This document shows, piece by piece, positions 1-8,692 of a stretch of DNA of 36,293 nt. This stretch comes from Clostridiales bacterium (lineage in GTDB: Bacteria > Bacillota > Clostridia > Lachnospirales > Lachnospiraceae), in assembly GCA_012519195.1 (NCBI GenBank), contig JAAYQP010000041.1, forward strand, positions 1 through 36,293. The letters are read 5' to 3'. The translations under genes were made by a program, and so were the position numbers. Under the pieces are notes generated by a model, which saw only the letters and a list, made by a program, of their open reading frames with translations, was not told the DNA's origin and made no database searches. The number at the start of each line of letters is the position of its first letter. Position 1 is the first letter of the stretch.

Positions 1-8
1 AGTTTTTT

Positions 9-112
9 CGTTTACAAAACCTGCATTCTGATTTCAAAAGCTGCGTCTCGTTTACAAATATTTAGTTGTCGGTTACGAATGTTGCATCTCACTTTACAAA
101 GTGGCATTTCAT
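9..112. repeat. Degenerate ~20-bp tandem repeat array
   Basis: At least five head-to-tail units of 20-21 bp begin at 9, 29, 49, 70 and 90, with a partial sixth at 110. The shared pattern is roughly CGTTTACAAA followed by GTTGCATCT: unit 1 is CGTTTACAAAACCTGCATTC, unit 4 CGGTTACGAATGTTGCATCT, unit 5 CACTTTACAAAGTGGCATTT. The unit is not a multiple of three and no reading frame runs through, so it is not coding repeat. Arrays of imperfect ~20-bp protein-binding repeats are known at the ends of IS21-like and Tn7/Tn552-like transposons. I infer this may be one end of an element lying left of the window, but no transposase is visible here. It is not CRISPR: there are no unique spacers. Confidence 0.6.
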
Positions 113-173
113 TTTACTATTAAGTATAATTAGATAAAAATTGTTAATTTTTCCTTAAAAACAAGGAATAATG

Positions 174-202
174 TTGACAAATGTATTAAAATGGAATATA
201 TT
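174..202 (+). promoter_or_regulatory. Sigma-A promoter of the 233-601 gene
   Basis: A perfect -35 (TTGACA, 174-179) is followed by a 17-bp spacer and TATATT (197-202). Transcription would start near 209, giving a very short leader that contains the ribosome binding site AAAGGAGGG (217-225), 7 nt before the ATG at 233. Confidence 0.75.
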
Positions 203-232
203 AACAATATATGTTAAAAGGAGGGACAAGTC

Positions 233-601
233 ATGGTTTTAGGCTATCAGGAATCCTACGATGAAACAGAGGATATGGTGTGTCCATTTCGTTCCTACAT
301 CGAAAGTGTATCGGATTGCGGATACTATTATTTATCTCCTGAAATATGTAAGGATATCATCATAGTATCAGGTGCAAGTGGAGATTGCGCATCGAATGCA
401 ATCAAAAAAATGCGTAATAATATACATCAGATTAGGAATCTAATGGAACATGCGATACCAGCTTTACGTTTTATTGATCGTAATATTATCAGCTATTATG
501 GAAGTGAATTGGCGGAATGTCTAGTTATGGCAGCTGGAGTTGGGAAAGGCATAGATATTACGGTTGGATATCCGAAAGTTCTAATTTTTAAGGTGAGTTA
601 A
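233..601 (+). CDS. Hypothetical protein, 122 aa, unrecognised
   Basis: I do not recognise this protein. It is soluble, with no signal peptide or membrane segment. It has five cysteines (about residues 17, 29, 39, 52 and 96), a Tyr-rich stretch near 31-33 and a central helical part with NNIHQIRNLMEHAIPALRF. The start is well supported: AAAGGAGGG lies 7 nt upstream and a TTGACA-17-TATATT promoter lies just before it, so the gene is probably strongly expressed. It stands alone between the repeat array on the left and the spore-protein gene on the right. Its position next to a possible mobile-element end makes horizontal acquisition conceivable, but its composition does not obviously differ from its neighbours. 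Confidence 0.75.
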   Translation: MVLGYQESYDETEDMVCPFRSYIESVSDCGYYYLSPEICKDIIIVSGASGDCASNAIKKMRNNIHQIRNLMEHAIPALRFIDRNIISYYGSELAECLVMAAGVGKGIDITVGYPKVLIFKVS

Positions 602-612
602 GTTAATAAGAT

Positions 613-703
613 GTAATTATTTGTCGTTCTTCCAAATCATTGGTCGTAAAAACAATAATTACCATCATAAATTTTCATCTCCTGTAAACAATATGATTAC
701 AGG
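613..703 (+). other. Two stem-loops between hypothetical gene and spore protein gene
   Basis: GTAATTATTTGT (613-624) can pair with ACAATAATTAC (652-662) with one bulged base. CCTGTAA (681-687) pairs perfectly with TTACAGG (697-703) across a 9-nt loop. Neither is followed by a T-run, so they are not convincing terminators; a role at the 3' end of the upstream message is possible. I could not find a convincing sigma-G promoter for the spore gene in this gap. Confidence 0.3.
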
Positions 704-823
704 CAATACAAATCAGAATCACGCGCGGGGATAATATTTATTCTATTAGAACCGCTGAACCTACAACTCGATGATTTTGCATTTTGTTGCTTTGATACTA
801 ACTAAGACGGAGGTGAATCAATA

Positions 824-1051
824 ATGGCTAATAACAATAATAGTGGATCTAACAGAGTAGAAGTTCCTCAAGCAAGAGAGGCACTTAACCGTTTCAAAAT
901 GGAAGTAGCAAATGAATTAGGAGTTCCGTTAAAGCAGGGTTACAATGGTGACCTTACAAGTAGACAGAACGGTTCCGTTGGCGGTGAAATGGTAAGACGT
1001 ATGATTAGAAGACAGGAAGAGCAAATGTCTGGACAATCTGGCCAACAGTAG
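824..1051 (+). CDS. Alpha/beta-type small acid-soluble spore protein (SASP)
   Basis: SASPs coat and protect DNA in dormant endospores and are degraded at germination. The 75-residue length fits the family. The germination-protease recognition segment is visible as EVANELG (27-33), and the conserved C-terminal DNA-binding block runs from GDLTSRQNG (42-50) through GGEMVRRMIRRQEE (53-66). The Asn/Gln/Gly-rich ends (ANNNNSGS; SGQSGQQ) are also typical. A GGAGGTG ribosome binding site lies about 8 nt upstream. The gene is monocistronic and ends at a strong terminator. Expression in the forespore under sigma-G is expected for the family, but I could not identify the promoter. It shows that the host is a spore former. 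Confidence 0.95.
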   Translation: MANNNNSGSNRVEVPQAREALNRFKMEVANELGVPLKQGYNGDLTSRQNGSVGGEMVRRMIRRQEEQMSGQSGQQ

Positions 1052-1070
1052 TAAATAAGATGAATTAAGG

Positions 1071-1103
1071 AAACATCACCGGCTTAAACCGGTGGTGTTT
1101 TTA
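1071..1103 (+). terminator. Rho-independent terminator after SASP gene
   Basis: AAACATCACCGG (1071-1082) pairs with CCGGTGGTGTTT (1089-1100) around the 6-nt loop CTTAAA, followed by T residues. One G-T pair is the only imperfection. Confidence 0.85.
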
Positions 1104-1181
1104 TATGCCTATGATTCTAAATTTAACCTTTTCAAATGATATTTTATTGTGTTAGAATAGTTACAATATGTTAATATTGAT

Positions 1182-1199
1182 ACAATAGGAATCTATTGT
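1182..1199 (+). other. Perfect inverted repeat upstream of glmM
   Basis: ACAATAG (1182-1188), loop GAAT, CTATTGT (1193-1199). It sits about 75 bp before the glmM start and could be an operator or a 5'-UTR hairpin. I could not define a strong promoter around it. Confidence 0.3.
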
Positions 1200-1273
1200 G
1201 TAAAAAAATGCACTCATGATATAAATGGATCAGGGCATATAATTTTATATATTTAGGAAAGGAAACTAGTACT

Positions 1274-2617
1274 ATGGGTAAATATTTTGGAACGGATGGA
1301 TTTCGTGGTGAAGCAAATGTAGATTTAACGGTTATGCATGCTTACAAAGTAGGTAGATTTCTTGGATATTATTATGGCAAGGAACATAAAGCAAAAGTTG
1401 TAATTGGGAAGGATACAAGAAGATCCAGTTATATGTTTGAGTATTCCTTAGTAGCAGGGCTCACAGCCAGTGGGGCGGATGTTTACCTGCTTCATGTTAC
1501 GTCTACACCAAGCGTATCTTATGTAGTTAGAACGGAAGGCTTTGATTGTGGTATTATGATTTCAGCCAGCCACAATCCATATTATGACAATGGTATTAAG
1601 ATAATCAATGGTAACGGTTATAAACTAGAAGCAGAAGTGGAAGAATTAATAGAAGCGTACATAGACAGTGAAGTTGATACGATACCATTTGCAGTTAGAG
1701 AAAATATTGGAAGAACGGTTGATTATGCTATTGGAAGAAACCGCTATATTGGCTACTTAATCTCTTTGGCTACAAGATCCTTTAAAGATATGAAGGTGGG
1801 TCTGGATCTGGCAAATGGTTCTGCAACCTCAATTGCGAAAGGAGTTTTTGATGCTCTTGGTGCAAAGACCTATGTAATCAATAGTGAGCCGGATGGAACC
1901 AACATTAATAGGGACTGTGGCTCTACCCATATTGAAGTATTACAGAAGTATGTTGTTGAAAATCAATTGGATGTTGGATTTGCTTACGACGGAGACGCAG
2001 ATCGTTGTTTGGCAGTCGATGATATGGGCAATATTATAGATGGAGATATTATTCTTTATGTTTGCGGTGTTTATTTAAAGGAACGCAATGACTTGGCTAA
2101 TAATACGATTGTAACTACGATTATGTCAAATATGGGGCTTTATGAGGCTCTAGACAAAAAAGGCATAAAATATGAAAAAACAGCAGTTGGTGATAAATAT
2201 GTTTTTGAGAATATGATGACATATGGCCATTCCATTGGAGGAGAGCAATCAGGTCACATTATTTTTAGCAAACATGCAACGACTGGGGATGGAATTTTAA
2301 CATCTTTAAAAATTATGGAAGTTATGCTGGAGAGTAAGGCCAAGCTGTCACAGCTTCATAAAGAACTTATAATATTTCCTCAAGTATTAATTAATGTTAA
2401 GGTGAAAAATAAGCAGGCCGTTCAGGATGATCCAGCAGTATCTGAGATGGTTCATTTGGTAGAAAAAGAATTAGGTAAGACAGGAAGAATCCTAGTCCGC
2501 CAGAGTGGAACAGAGCCGGTTATTCGTGTCATGGTTGAAGCCAAGACGGAGGAAATCTGCAAACGGGAAGCGCATAGGGTGATTGATGTTATGAAAGAAC
2601 GGGGTCATGTAATCTAG
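1274..2617 (+). CDS. glmM: Phosphoglucosamine mutase GlmM
   Basis: GlmM interconverts glucosamine-6-phosphate and glucosamine-1-phosphate, feeding UDP-GlcNAc and hence peptidoglycan and teichoic acid synthesis. At 447 aa it matches GlmM length. It begins with the family signature KYFGTDGFRG. The phosphoserine loop ISASHNP is at 96-102 (catalytic Ser99), the metal-binding DGDADR at 239-244, the sugar-binding GGEQSGH at 322-328 and the phosphate-binding RQSGTEP at 409-415. GEQSGH, with start and length, favours GlmM over general phosphoglucomutase/phosphomannomutase. GGAAAGGAAA precedes the ATG. No glmS is nearby and no glmS ribozyme is seen. The gene appears to stand alone, with about 210 bp before tig. 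Confidence 0.93.
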   Translation: MGKYFGTDGFRGEANVDLTVMHAYKVGRFLGYYYGKEHKAKVVIGKDTRRSSYMFEYSLVAGLTASGADVYLLHVTSTPSVSYVVRTEGFDCGIMISASHNPYYDNGIKIINGNGYKLEAEVEELIEAYIDSEVDTIPFAVRENIGRTVDYAIGRNRYIGYLISLATRSFKDMKVGLDLANGSATSIAKGVFDALGAKTYVINSEPDGTNINRDCGSTHIEVLQKYVVENQLDVGFAYDGDADRCLAVDDMGNIIDGDIILYVCGVYLKERNDLANNTIVTTIMSNMGLYEALDKKGIKYEKTAVGDKYVFENMMTYGHSIGGEQSGHIIFSKHATTGDGILTSLKIMEVMLESKAKLSQLHKELIIFPQVLINVKVKNKQAVQDDPAVSEMVHLVEKELGKTGRILVRQSGTEPVIRVMVEAKTEEICKREAHRVIDVMKERGHVI

Positions 2618-2692
2618 ATTCAAGCAAATATGACAAAGTATACTGAAATATCGAATTATTTGTATATCATATTAAAAAAATAAAAACTGGTA

Positions 2693-2721
2693 TTTACATA
2701 TTTCGTATGATATAATATACT
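2693..2721 (+). promoter_or_regulatory. Sigma-A promoter of the tig-clpP-clpX operon
   Basis: TTTACA (2693-2698), 17-bp spacer, TATACT (2716-2721). A second overlapping TATAAT (2711-2716) has no well-spaced -35. The predicted leader to tig is about 100 nt. Confidence 0.55.
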
Positions 2722-2831
2722 AATGTCAAATTGCCTATAAAGTAGACAAAATGTACTTTTACGATAGATCGTATAGAAATGAACAAAAATGGCAAATAGT
2801 AAAGTACATAATATAAGGAGGAAAATAAATA

Positions 2832-4133
2832 ATGAGTTTACAAGTTGAAAAGTTAGAAAAGAATATGGCAAAGCTTACAATAGAGGCTTCCGCTGAGGAA
2901 TTTGAAAAGGCTCTTCAAAAGGCATATCTTAAAAATAAGAATAAAATTAATATTCAGGGCTTTCGTAAAGGCAAAGCACCTCGTGCGATTATTGAAAAAA
3001 TGTACGGCCCTAGTATTTTCTATGAGGATGCAGCGAATGAAATAATTCCTGAATCTTATGAGAAGGCAGCGAATGAGAGCGGACTTGATATTGTATCCAG
3101 ACCTGAGATTGATGTAGTTCAGATTGAAAAAGGGAAGCCTTTTATCTTTACAGCACAAGTAGCAGTAAAACCTGAGGTAACTTTAGGAGAATATAAAGGG
3201 ATCGAAGTAGAGAAGAAAGAAATCGAAGTTACTGAAGAAGAGATTATGGATAAAATGAATAAAGAAAGGGAGCAGAATGCAAGAATGATTACTGTGGATG
3301 ATAGAGCGGTACAGGATGGCGATATCACAGTAATCGACTTTGAAGGCTTTGTTGATGGTGAGGCTTTTGAAGGTGGCAAGGGTGAAAACTATAGCCTAAC
3401 AATTGGATCCCATTCCTTTATTGATAATTTTGAAGAGCAGTTAATTGGTAAATCCATCGGTGAAGAAGTTGAAGTAAATGTAACCTTCCCTGAGGAGTAC
3501 CATGCAAAAGAACTGGCAGGTAAGCCAGCACTCTTTAAGGTAACAGTAAAAGAGATCAAAGTGAAGGAACTTCCAGAATTGGATGATGATTTTGCACAGG
3601 ATGTTTCTGAATTTGATACTCTTGATGAATATAAGGAGAGCATCAATAACACGATAAAGGAAAGCAAAGAAAAAGAAGCTAAGATAGCGAAGGAAAATGA
3701 AGTTGTTGATAAGATCATTGAAAATGCAACAATGGACATTCCAGAACCTATGATTGATTTTCAAGTTAATCAGATGGCTGATGAGTTTGCTCAGAGACTA
3801 CAGAGTCAAGGATTATCTGTTCAGCAGTACTTCCAATTTACTGGCATGGATGTAAATAAATTCTTAGAAAGCTTAAAACCTCAGGCAGTAAAGAGAATTC
3901 AAACCAGACTTGTCCTAGAAGCAGTAGCAAAGGCTGAAAATATTACTGCTTCCGATGAAGATCTGGAGAAAGAATTAAATGAAATGGCATCCATCTACCA
4001 GATGGAAGTAGAGAAGTTAAAGGAAGTAATTGGCGATAAAGAAAAAGAACAGATGAAACAAGACATTGCTGTTCAGAAAGCAGTAGATTTTGTTACTGAA
4101 CAAGCAAAGGAAGTTGCTAAGAAAGAAGATTAA
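2832..4133 (+). CDS. tig: Trigger factor, ribosome-associated chaperone
   Basis: Trigger factor binds ribosomal protein L23 at the exit tunnel and shelters nascent chains. The 433-aa protein has the usual three parts. The N-terminal ribosome-binding domain carries the signature GFRKGK at 43-48. An FKBP-type peptidyl-prolyl isomerase domain follows (about 150-245; [17 protein letters not shown], then the [16 protein letters not shown] segment). A long helical C-terminal chaperone region completes it. AAGGAGG lies about 9 nt upstream of the ATG. The gene heads a protein quality-control operon with clpP (67 bp downstream) and clpX, an order common in clostridia. Confidence 0.96.
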   Translation: MSLQVEKLEKNMAKLTIEASAEEFEKALQKAYLKNKNKINIQGFRKGKAPRAIIEKMYGPSIFYEDAANEIIPESYEKAANESGLDIVSRPEIDVVQIEKGKPFIFTAQVAVKPEVTLGEYKGIEVEKKEIEVTEEEIMDKMNKEREQNARMITVDDRAVQDGDITVIDFEGFVDGEAFEGGKGENYSLTIGSHSFIDNFEEQLIGKSIGEEVEVNVTFPEEYHAKELAGKPALFKVTVKEIKVKELPELDDDFAQDVSEFDTLDEYKESINNTIKESKEKEAKIAKENEVVDKIIENATMDIPEPMIDFQVNQMADEFAQRLQSQGLSVQQYFQFTGMDVNKFLESLKPQAVKRIQTRLVLEAVAKAENITASDEDLEKELNEMASIYQMEVEKLKEVIGDKEKEQMKQDIAVQKAVDFVTEQAKEVAKKED

Positions 4134-4200
4134 AAAAGAAGAGGGTAAGAGGTTAAGTAGTTTAAGAACGTTTCATATCCAAGATAAGGAGGAATTAAAT

Positions 4201-4782
4201 ATGAGTTTAGTACCTTATGTCATAGAACAAACTAGTCGCGGAGAAAGAAGCTACGATATCTTTTCCAGATTATTAAAAGAAAGAATCATCTTCTTGGGGG
4301 AAGAGGTTAATGATACAACCGCAAGCCTAATTGTTGCTCAAATGTTATTCTTAGAGTCAGAAGACCCAGGTAAGGATATTAACTTTTATATCAACAGTCC
4401 TGGTGGTTCTGTTACTGCAGGAATGGCAATCTATGATACGATGAATTATATTAAATGTGATATATCCACAATCTGCATTGGTATGGCAGCTAGCATGGGT
4501 GCTTTCCTGTTAGCCGGTGGTACCAAAGGTAAGCGTTTCGCATTACCGAATGCTGAGATTATGATTCACCAGCCATCCGGTGGAGCGAGAGGTCAGGCAA
4601 CGGATATTAAGATTGTTGCTGATAACATCATTAGGACAAGAAGAAAATTAAATGAAATTCTAGCAAAGAATACCGGAAAACCCCTAGAAGTAATTGAAGT
4701 AGATACCGAAAGAGATAACTATATGACAGCGCAGGAAGCCCTGGATTATGGTATGATTGATGGTATACTAACAAGGAGATAA
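4201..4782 (+). CDS. clpP: ATP-dependent Clp protease proteolytic subunit ClpP
   Basis: ClpP is the serine peptidase barrel that degrades proteins unfolded by ClpX or other Clp ATPases. At 193 aa it has the normal length. The catalytic triad is visible: Ser98 in GMAASMGAF, His123 in MIHQPSGG and Asp172 in DTERDNYM. An in-frame extension to 4090 exists but overlaps the end of tig. The start at 4201 is chosen because AAGGAGG (4186-4192) is correctly spaced and the family begins near [10 protein letters not shown]. It is 44 bp ahead of clpX, and all three genes are probably one transcript. Confidence 0.96.
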   Translation: MSLVPYVIEQTSRGERSYDIFSRLLKERIIFLGEEVNDTTASLIVAQMLFLESEDPGKDINFYINSPGGSVTAGMAIYDTMNYIKCDISTICIGMAASMGAFLLAGGTKGKRFALPNAEIMIHQPSGGARGQATDIKIVADNIIRTRRKLNEILAKNTGKPLEVIEVDTERDNYMTAQEALDYGMIDGILTRR

Positions 4783-4826
4783 TGACCAGCATGATTGTAC
4801 TACGAAGAGATGAGGTGAAATAGGCA

Positions 4827-6122
4827 ATGGCAGGAAAGACAGATGATAGGAAACAGCTGAGATGTTCCTTCTGTAATAAGACCCAGGACCAGGTTAGAAA
4901 ACTAATCGCTGGACCGGGAGTCTATATCTGTGATGAATGTATAGAAATATGCAGTGAAATCATAGAGGAGGAATTTGATGGAGAACCTATTCCTGATACC
5001 GATATCAACCTTCTCAAACCTATGGAGATAAAAAGCTTCCTTGACCAGCATGTGGTTGGCCAGGAAGATGCAAAGAAGGTATTGGCTGTATCCGTATACA
5101 ACCATTATAAAAGGGTTCTTGCCGATAAGGATCTAGATGTAGAGCTTCAGAAAAGTAATATATTGATGATTGGACCTACTGGATCTGGTAAGACCTATCT
5201 GGCACAGACTCTAGCAAAATTATTAAATGTTCCGTTTGCCATTGCAGATGCTACTGCGCTAACTGAGGCAGGTTATGTGGGAGAGGATGTTGAAAATATT
5301 CTGCTTAAGCTGATTCAGGCAGCAGATTTTGATATCGAACGAGCAGAATATGGTATCATCTATATCGATGAGATCGATAAAATCACTAGAAAATCGGAGA
5401 ATACTTCGATTACTAGGGATGTTTCCGGCGAAGGTGTGCAACAGGCCCTGCTTAAAATATTGGAGGGAACCATTGCTTCAGTACCGCCTCAGGGAGGAAG
5501 AAAACACCCTCACCAGGAGTTTATTCAGATTGATACCACCAATATCTTATTTATATGCGGTGGCGCATTTGATGGTCTCGAAAAGATTATAGAAGGACGA
5601 ATTGGACAAAAATCCATCGGCTTTAATGCCCAGATTATCGATAAAAATAAGACGAATGTAGGAGAGCTCTTCCGTAAGGTAATGCCTCAGGACTTAGTTA
5701 AGTTTGGTCTGATACCTGAATTCGTTGGCCGTGTACCGGTTACGGTAGCACTCGATATGCTGGATGAGGAAGCATTAGTTAAAATCTTAGTTGAGCCAAA
5801 GAATGCAATTACGAAGCAATACAAAAAGTTATTTGAGATGGATGGCGTAGAGCTTGAATTTGAGCCGGAAGCACTAAGGGAAATTGCAAAACAATCCTTT
5901 GAGAGAAAGATTGGTGCTAGAGGGCTTCGAGCTATTATGGAAGGTATTATGATGGATTCGATGTATACCATTCCATCAGATAACAAGGTTATAAAGTGCA
6001 TCATTACCAAGGAAGCAGTAGAGAAGAATGCATCTCCAATATTGCTTCAATCGGATGAGGCCACACCAAGAAAGACAGCTACAAAGCGCACTACGAAGAA
6101 AAGTAAAGGCGAAATAGCATAA
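4827..6122 (+). CDS. clpX: ATP-dependent Clp protease ATP-binding subunit ClpX
   Basis: ClpX is a hexameric AAA+ unfoldase that delivers substrates to ClpP. The N-terminal zinc-binding domain has Cys13, Cys16, Cys35 and Cys38. Walker A is GPTGSGKT (116-123) and Walker B IIYIDEID (177-184). The substrate-gripping pore loop is GYVG (149-152), the RKH loop lies at 225-227, and the IGF tripeptide that docks on ClpP is at 264-266. The sensor-2 region ([10 protein letters not shown]) is intact. The 431-aa length is normal; the C-terminal tail is Lys/Thr-rich. Ribosome binding site GAGGTG precedes the ATG. A terminator follows, and the lon genes often found between clpX and engB in Firmicutes are absent. 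Confidence 0.97.
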   Translation: MAGKTDDRKQLRCSFCNKTQDQVRKLIAGPGVYICDECIEICSEIIEEEFDGEPIPDTDINLLKPMEIKSFLDQHVVGQEDAKKVLAVSVYNHYKRVLADKDLDVELQKSNILMIGPTGSGKTYLAQTLAKLLNVPFAIADATALTEAGYVGEDVENILLKLIQAADFDIERAEYGIIYIDEIDKITRKSENTSITRDVSGEGVQQALLKILEGTIASVPPQGGRKHPHQEFIQIDTTNILFICGGAFDGLEKIIEGRIGQKSIGFNAQIIDKNKTNVGELFRKVMPQDLVKFGLIPEFVGRVPVTVALDMLDEEALVKILVEPKNAITKQYKKLFEMDGVELEFEPEALREIAKQSFERKIGARGLRAIMEGIMMDSMYTIPSDNKVIKCIITKEAVEKNASPILLQSDEATPRKTATKRTTKKSKGEIA

Positions 6123-6142
6123 GCATAGAGATAGATCATTTG

Positions 6143-6192
6143 AAAAAGCCTGCCATTGGAAGCAAGAGCCCTAATGGGAGGCTTTTCATATT
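6143..6192 (+). terminator. Terminator after clpX
   Basis: AAAAGCCT (6144-6151), one mismatch, then CCATT pairs with AATGG, one mismatch, then AGGCTTTT (6179-6186). The T-rich tail is interrupted. It separates the tig-clpP-clpX operon from engB. Confidence 0.65.
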
Positions 6193-6282
6193 TATGTATA
6201 AGCAAAGTAGGCATAGGATAAAATGTTAATAAATTTTCTTTTTATCTTTATGTAATAAGAGATTAGAGGGAGGTGTCTAAGT

Positions 6283-6882
6283 ATGATCATTAAAAATGTG
6301 AGCTTAGAAACGGTTTGTGGAATTACCAGTAAACTACCAGTGAATGATAAACCTGAGATCGCATTCGCAGGGAAATCCAATGTAGGAAAATCATCTTTGA
6401 TTAATGCCCTTATGAATCGAAAGAATTTAGCCAGAACTTCGGGGCAGCCTGGAAAGACCCAAACAATTAATTTCTACAATATAAATGATCTTCTCTATTT
6501 TGTTGATCTTCCAGGGTATGGATATGCTAAGGTTTCCGAAGCCTTAAAAGTACAATGGGGAAAAATGATAGAGAAGTATTTTCGCATGTCGAAGCAATTA
6601 AAGCTTGTATTTCTACTAGTTGACATTCGACATGAACCTTCTGAAAATGACAAAACAATGTATGACTGGATCCTACATCATGGATATCAACCAATTATTA
6701 TAGCGACAAAGTTGGATAAAATAAAACGCAGCCAAAAGGACAAGCAGATCAAATTAATAAAAGATAGCCTTGAGGTCAGGAAGGATACGATTATTATCCC
6801 ATACTCTTCTTTAACCAAACAAGGGAGAGAGGAAATCTGGGATATCATTGATCAGATCTGTGGAATGAACCCAGAAGAGTAA
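6283..6882 (+). CDS. engB: Ribosome biogenesis GTPase EngB (YsxC/YihA)
   Basis: EngB is an essential GTPase for late assembly of the large ribosomal subunit. At 199 aa it is typical. GTPase motifs: G1 GKSNVGKS (30-37), G2 region RTSGQPGKTQ, G3 DLPGYG (75-80), G4 TKLDK (142-146), and a G5-like PYSSLTKQG near the end. GGGAGGTG lies about 8 nt before the ATG. It follows the clpX terminator and probably has its own promoter. It ends only 7 bp from the end of the convergent DUF4364 gene, with no obvious terminator between them. Confidence 0.95.
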   Translation: MIIKNVSLETVCGITSKLPVNDKPEIAFAGKSNVGKSSLINALMNRKNLARTSGQPGKTQTINFYNINDLLYFVDLPGYGYAKVSEALKVQWGKMIEKYFRMSKQLKLVFLLVDIRHEPSENDKTMYDWILHHGYQPIIIATKLDKIKRSQKDKQIKLIKDSLEVRKDTIIIPYSSLTKQGREEIWDIIDQICGMNPEE

Positions 6883-6889
6883 AGATTTT

Positions 6890-7411
6890 TTACTCCCCTA
6901 GTAGGGAAGACATCAAATAGGAATATACATCTGAACTTTTGTCTTTCCAATTATTACAGATTTGAATTGCCTCTTCCTCTGTGGTAACGACTAAAGTCAA
7001 ATCAATTATGGGAGTGGACCTTTCGATGACACTTAAATGGGCAGCGAATTCACCCTTTTTCATTTGGTAGTAATCTGCTGGGGTGGACACCTCTTCCTGC
7101 AGCTCATATTTATTCTCACGAAGATAGGTTTCAATATCATCTTTTATGCCTTGAGATATTAGATTATCAAAGAGCTGAAGAGTTTGTAAGCCACTATCCG
7201 TGATACGATATAATGAACTATTACGTATCGTTTTAACCGTAATAAAAGCATCATCCAGAAGATCGGATAAAACCTGCTGAATGTTAAAATAATTTGTATA
7301 GCCTTTTTCTAATATAAAGGCAGTCAACTGTGCATTGGTTAAAGGAAAGTTGACCCGGCTTAGAATATATAAAATCATTAGTTTATACAACATTAAAGTA
7401 TCCGAATTCAT
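6890..7411 (-). CDS. DUF4364 family protein, probable winged-helix
   Basis: This 173-aa protein resembles the DUF4364 family of clostridia. Its N-terminal half reads like a winged-helix fold: LYKLMILYILSRV, then LTNAQLTAFIL, then a beta-wing around DDAFITVKTI and YRITDSGLQTL. The C-terminal half is alpha/beta (LSVIERSTPIIDLTLVV). Function is unknown; a DNA-binding role is inference from the fold. An upstream in-frame ATG at 7474 exists, but 7411 is chosen because AAGGAGGA (7416-7423) is spaced correctly for it. It lies downstream of malic enzyme on the same strand (73 bp), so the two may be co-transcribed. Confidence 0.75.
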   Translation of the reverse strand: MNSDTLMLYKLMILYILSRVNFPLTNAQLTAFILEKGYTNYFNIQQVLSDLLDDAFITVKTIRNSSLYRITDSGLQTLQLFDNLISQGIKDDIETYLRENKYELQEEVSTPADYYQMKKGEFAAHLSVIERSTPIIDLTLVVTTEEEAIQICNNWKDKSSDVYSYLMSSLLGE

Positions 7412-7484
7412 AGTATCCTCCTTATCTGTTTTTAAGTTTAGTATAACGGAAAGGTATTTAGTATAAGCTTCCATCCATAATAAT

Positions 7485-8642
7485 CTATTTATCTATATTT
7501 GCTTTTACAGCGGCGCTTACAACTTCACAGACCCTAAGATCAAAGGGCTGTGGCATGATGTTATCTTCATTAAGTTCAGAATCATGAACCAAACCTGCAA
7601 TAGCAATAGCAGCAGCTATCTTCATTGCTTCTGTAATCTTTTTCGCTCGGCCCTCTAAGGCTCCTTTAAATATTCCGGGGAAAGCAACCACATTATTAAC
7701 CTGATTGGGAAAATCAGAACGTCCAGTTGCTACTACCCTTGCACCAGCTTCTTTTGCAAGGTTGGGCATGATTTCTGGTACTGGGTTTGCCAAAGCGAAA
7801 AGGATTGCATCCTGATTCATGGAGGCAACCATCTCCGGTGTCACAATATTAGGAGCAGAGACACCGATAAACATATCAGCGCCTACAATAGCATCTGCCA
7901 GACTACCATGCTTGTTATCAGAATTCGTTATCTCTGTCATCTGTTTCTGCATCCAATTGAGATTCTTGCTATCCTTAGATAGAATACCCTCCTTATCGCA
8001 GAGCGTGATATGACGAAAACCGTAGGAGATCAGTAGTTTGGTGATGGCAATACCGGCGGAACCAGCACCATTTACAATGATTTTACAATTTTCCTTCTTT
8101 CGGTTCGTAACCTTTAAGGCATTGATCGCACCTGCAAGAACAACAATAGCAGTTCCATGTTGATCGTCGTGGAAGACCGGTATATCTAGGAGCTCGTTCA
8201 GACGCTCTTCAATTTCAAAGCACCTTGGAGCTGAAATATCTTCTAGATTGATTCCTCCAAAAGCGGGAGCAATATTCGCGATGGTACGGATGATTTCCTC
8301 TGTATCCTGCGTATCTAGACAAATTGGGATCGCGTTAACGTTCCCAAATTCTTTGAATAAAACAGCTTTTCCTTCCATGACAGGCAAGGCGGCATAGGGA
8401 CCGATATTACCTAGGCCCAATACAGCGCTTCCATCGGATATCACTGCTACGGTATTCGCTTTCATAGTATATTTAAATGCTGCATTCTTATCTTCAGCAA
8501 TCACCTTACATGGCTGTGCCACACCGGGGGTATAGGCAATCGCCAAGTCCTCTCTAGAACGAACCGCACATTTTGAGCTAACCTCCAGCTTACCATTCCA
8601 TTCCTCGTGGAACTTCAGAGATTTTTCCATATGATCATCCAT
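7485..8642 (-). CDS. Malic enzyme (malate dehydrogenase, decarboxylating)
   Basis: Catalyses oxidative decarboxylation of malate to pyruvate and CO2 with NAD(P)+. The 385-aa length fits the short bacterial malic enzymes without a phosphotransacetylase domain. Motifs: catalytic Tyr37 in AYTPGVAQPC, SDGSAVLGLGNIGP (69-82), Lys92 in MEGKAVLF, metal-binding EDISAPRCFEIE (134-145) and DDQHGTA (159-165), and the nucleotide-binding GAGSAG (192-197). I cannot tell NAD from NADP preference. The first ATG is chosen because AAGGTGG lies 7 nt upstream; another Met follows four codons later. A 16-bp perfect palindrome lies 34 bp upstream. Confidence 0.92.
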   Translation of the reverse strand: MDDHMEKSLKFHEEWNGKLEVSSKCAVRSREDLAIAYTPGVAQPCKVIAEDKNAAFKYTMKANTVAVISDGSAVLGLGNIGPYAALPVMEGKAVLFKEFGNVNAIPICLDTQDTEEIIRTIANIAPAFGGINLEDISAPRCFEIEERLNELLDIPVFHDDQHGTAIVVLAGAINALKVTNRKKENCKIIVNGAGSAGIAITKLLISYGFRHITLCDKEGILSKDSKNLNWMQKQMTEITNSDNKHGSLADAIVGADMFIGVSAPNIVTPEMVASMNQDAILFALANPVPEIMPNLAKEAGARVVATGRSDFPNQVNNVVAFPGIFKGALEGRAKKITEAMKIAAAIAIAGLVHDSELNEDNIMPQPFDLRVCEVVSAAVKANIDK

Positions 8643-8676
8643 TTATATTCCACCTTATTCTAATTTGAAACATTTA

Positions 8677-8692
8677 AATTGGCTAGCCAATT
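8677..8692. promoter_or_regulatory. 16-bp perfect palindrome upstream of malic enzyme
   Basis: AATTGGCTAGCCAATT, 34 bp before the malic enzyme start codon. The symmetry suggests a dimeric repressor or activator site, or a 5'-UTR hairpin. No regulator gene is adjacent. Confidence 0.4.

Noticed and set aside
9-112. CRISPR array
   Set aside because: Units are contiguous and degenerate, with no spacers and no cas genes.
720-800. Sigma-G promoter for the spore protein gene
   Set aside because: ATAATA and GATACTA -10-like strings exist, but none has a -35 at correct spacing or a sensible distance to the ribosome binding site.
4090-4200. N-terminal extension of ClpP
   Set aside because: Overlaps tig, lacks similarity to ClpP, and the ribosome binding site favours the ATG at 4201.
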